Part shown: piece after piece, positions 4,906-5,266 of the stretch
Position numbering within the stretch: position 1 is the stretch's first letter
Layout: every line of letters begins with the position of its first letter
Assembly: GCA_023461495.1 (NCBI GenBank)
Contig: JAEYLA010000288.1
Location: forward strand, 1 to 5,266
Source of the DNA: Bacillota bacterium
GTDB lineage: Bacteria; Bacillota; Clostridia; Christensenellales; CAG-138
DNA length: 5,266 nt
Direction of reading: 5' to 3'
Position numbers and translations under genes: made by a program
The notes under the pieces: generated by a model
The model's database searches: none
Seen by the model: only the letters and a program-made list of their open reading frames with translations
Told to the model about the DNA's origin: nothing

Positions 4906-5266
4906 TTAACGCGGCCGTTCGTTCAGCGCCCGGGCAAGCCGTGTGAGTGCTTCTTCGAGCGTGGCGCGCGGGCATGCGATGTTGATGCGCTGGAAGCCTT
5001 CGCCGCCGGGGCCGAACATCTCGCCCGGATCCAGCCAGAGGCCTGCTTTATAGACAATGAGATCGTCAAGCGGCTTTCCGGCAAGCCCAAGCGCGCGGAA
5101 ATCCAGCCAGATCAGGTACGTGCCTTCCGGGTCCACCAGCCGCACACCGGGCATGTGCTGCGCAACAAATTCTTTTACAAACAGAAGATTCTGCAGCAGG
5201 TATGTCCGCAGTTCCTCCAGCCAGGGCTTGCCGTGCGCATAGGCGGCGCGGCAGGCGTCAAGCCCC
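4906..5266 (-). CDS. MalY/PatB-family PLP-dependent C-S lyase or aminotransferase (partial, N-terminus missing)
   Basis: The minus-strand frame entering at the right edge runs for 119 codons to a TAA at 4908-4906, giving the C-terminal third of a fold-type I PLP enzyme of usual length about 385-395. In fragment numbering, GTYLIWLDFRALGL (48-61) and MFGPGGEGFQRINIACPRA (83-101) closely follow the end of MalY/PatB proteins. R93 in the QRINIACP motif is the arginine expected to hold the substrate alpha-carboxylate. Family members cleave cystathionine or cysteine at the C-S bond to yield pyruvate, ammonia and a thiol in the cytoplasm; E. coli MalY also represses the maltose system. The catalytic PLP-lysine lies outside the window, so activity cannot be confirmed and a related aminotransferase remains possible. 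An internal ATG at 5154 is not the start, since homology continues upstream of it to the edge. The gene reads toward the Tim44-like gene but is separated from it by a hairpin. Confidence 0.9.
   Translation of the reverse strand, partial: GLDACRAAYAHGKPWLEELRTYLLQNLLFVKEFVAQHMPGVRLVDPEGTYLIWLDFRALGLAGKPLDDLIVYKAGLWLDPGEMFGPGGEGFQRINIACPRATLEEALTRLARALNERPR

Overview
The window carries four protein genes, two of them cut by its edges, separated by short regulatory gaps. From left to right: the N-terminal two thirds of a CrtI/CrtN-type FAD-dependent desaturase on the minus strand (1-1031); a complete 807-residue methyl-accepting chemotaxis protein on the plus strand (1281-3704); a complete 294-residue secreted-and-anchored Tim44-like protein with a C-terminal zinc ribbon on the minus strand (3819-4703); and the C-terminal 119 residues of a MalY/PatB-type PLP-dependent C-S lyase/aminotransferase on the minus strand (4906-5266). 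The moderately GC-rich composition, the strong AGGAGG-type ribosome binding sites, the Tim44-like/zinc-ribbon protein and the style of the receptor's signalling domain point to a motile, anaerobic member of the Bacillota, most likely class Clostridia. This placement is an inference from protein style; no rRNA or marker gene is present.

Layout. The desaturase and receptor genes are divergent across a 249-base gap. That gap holds a good plus-strand -10 box (TATAAT at 1135-1140), a 10-base direct repeat (CCGTACATTG) and a leader hairpin containing the second repeat copy. The receptor and the Tim44-like gene converge on a 114-base gap with two hairpin terminators. One stem is continuous only in minus-strand RNA, because G-U pairs replace C/A mismatches, and serves the Tim44-like gene. 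The other has its T-run only on the plus strand and serves the receptor. Between the Tim44-like gene and the lyase is a 202-base AT-rich gap with a 12-pair hairpin that is again continuous only in minus-strand RNA, so it probably ends the lyase transcript and the Tim44-like gene has its own promoter.

Function. The four genes look like independent single-gene transcription units with unrelated jobs: isoprenoid/carotenoid-type redox chemistry, chemosensing, an envelope protein of unknown role, and sulfur amino-acid metabolism. I see no operon, mobile element, CRISPR array, tRNA/rRNA or phage feature, and no convincing new multi-gene system. The most informative details are the receptor's likely four-unit HAMP array, its unusual substitutions at the trimer-contact tip (H651 and A654, where Arg and Glu are usual), a lone cysteine pair in its sensor, and the uncharacterised Tim44-like/zinc-ribbon protein.
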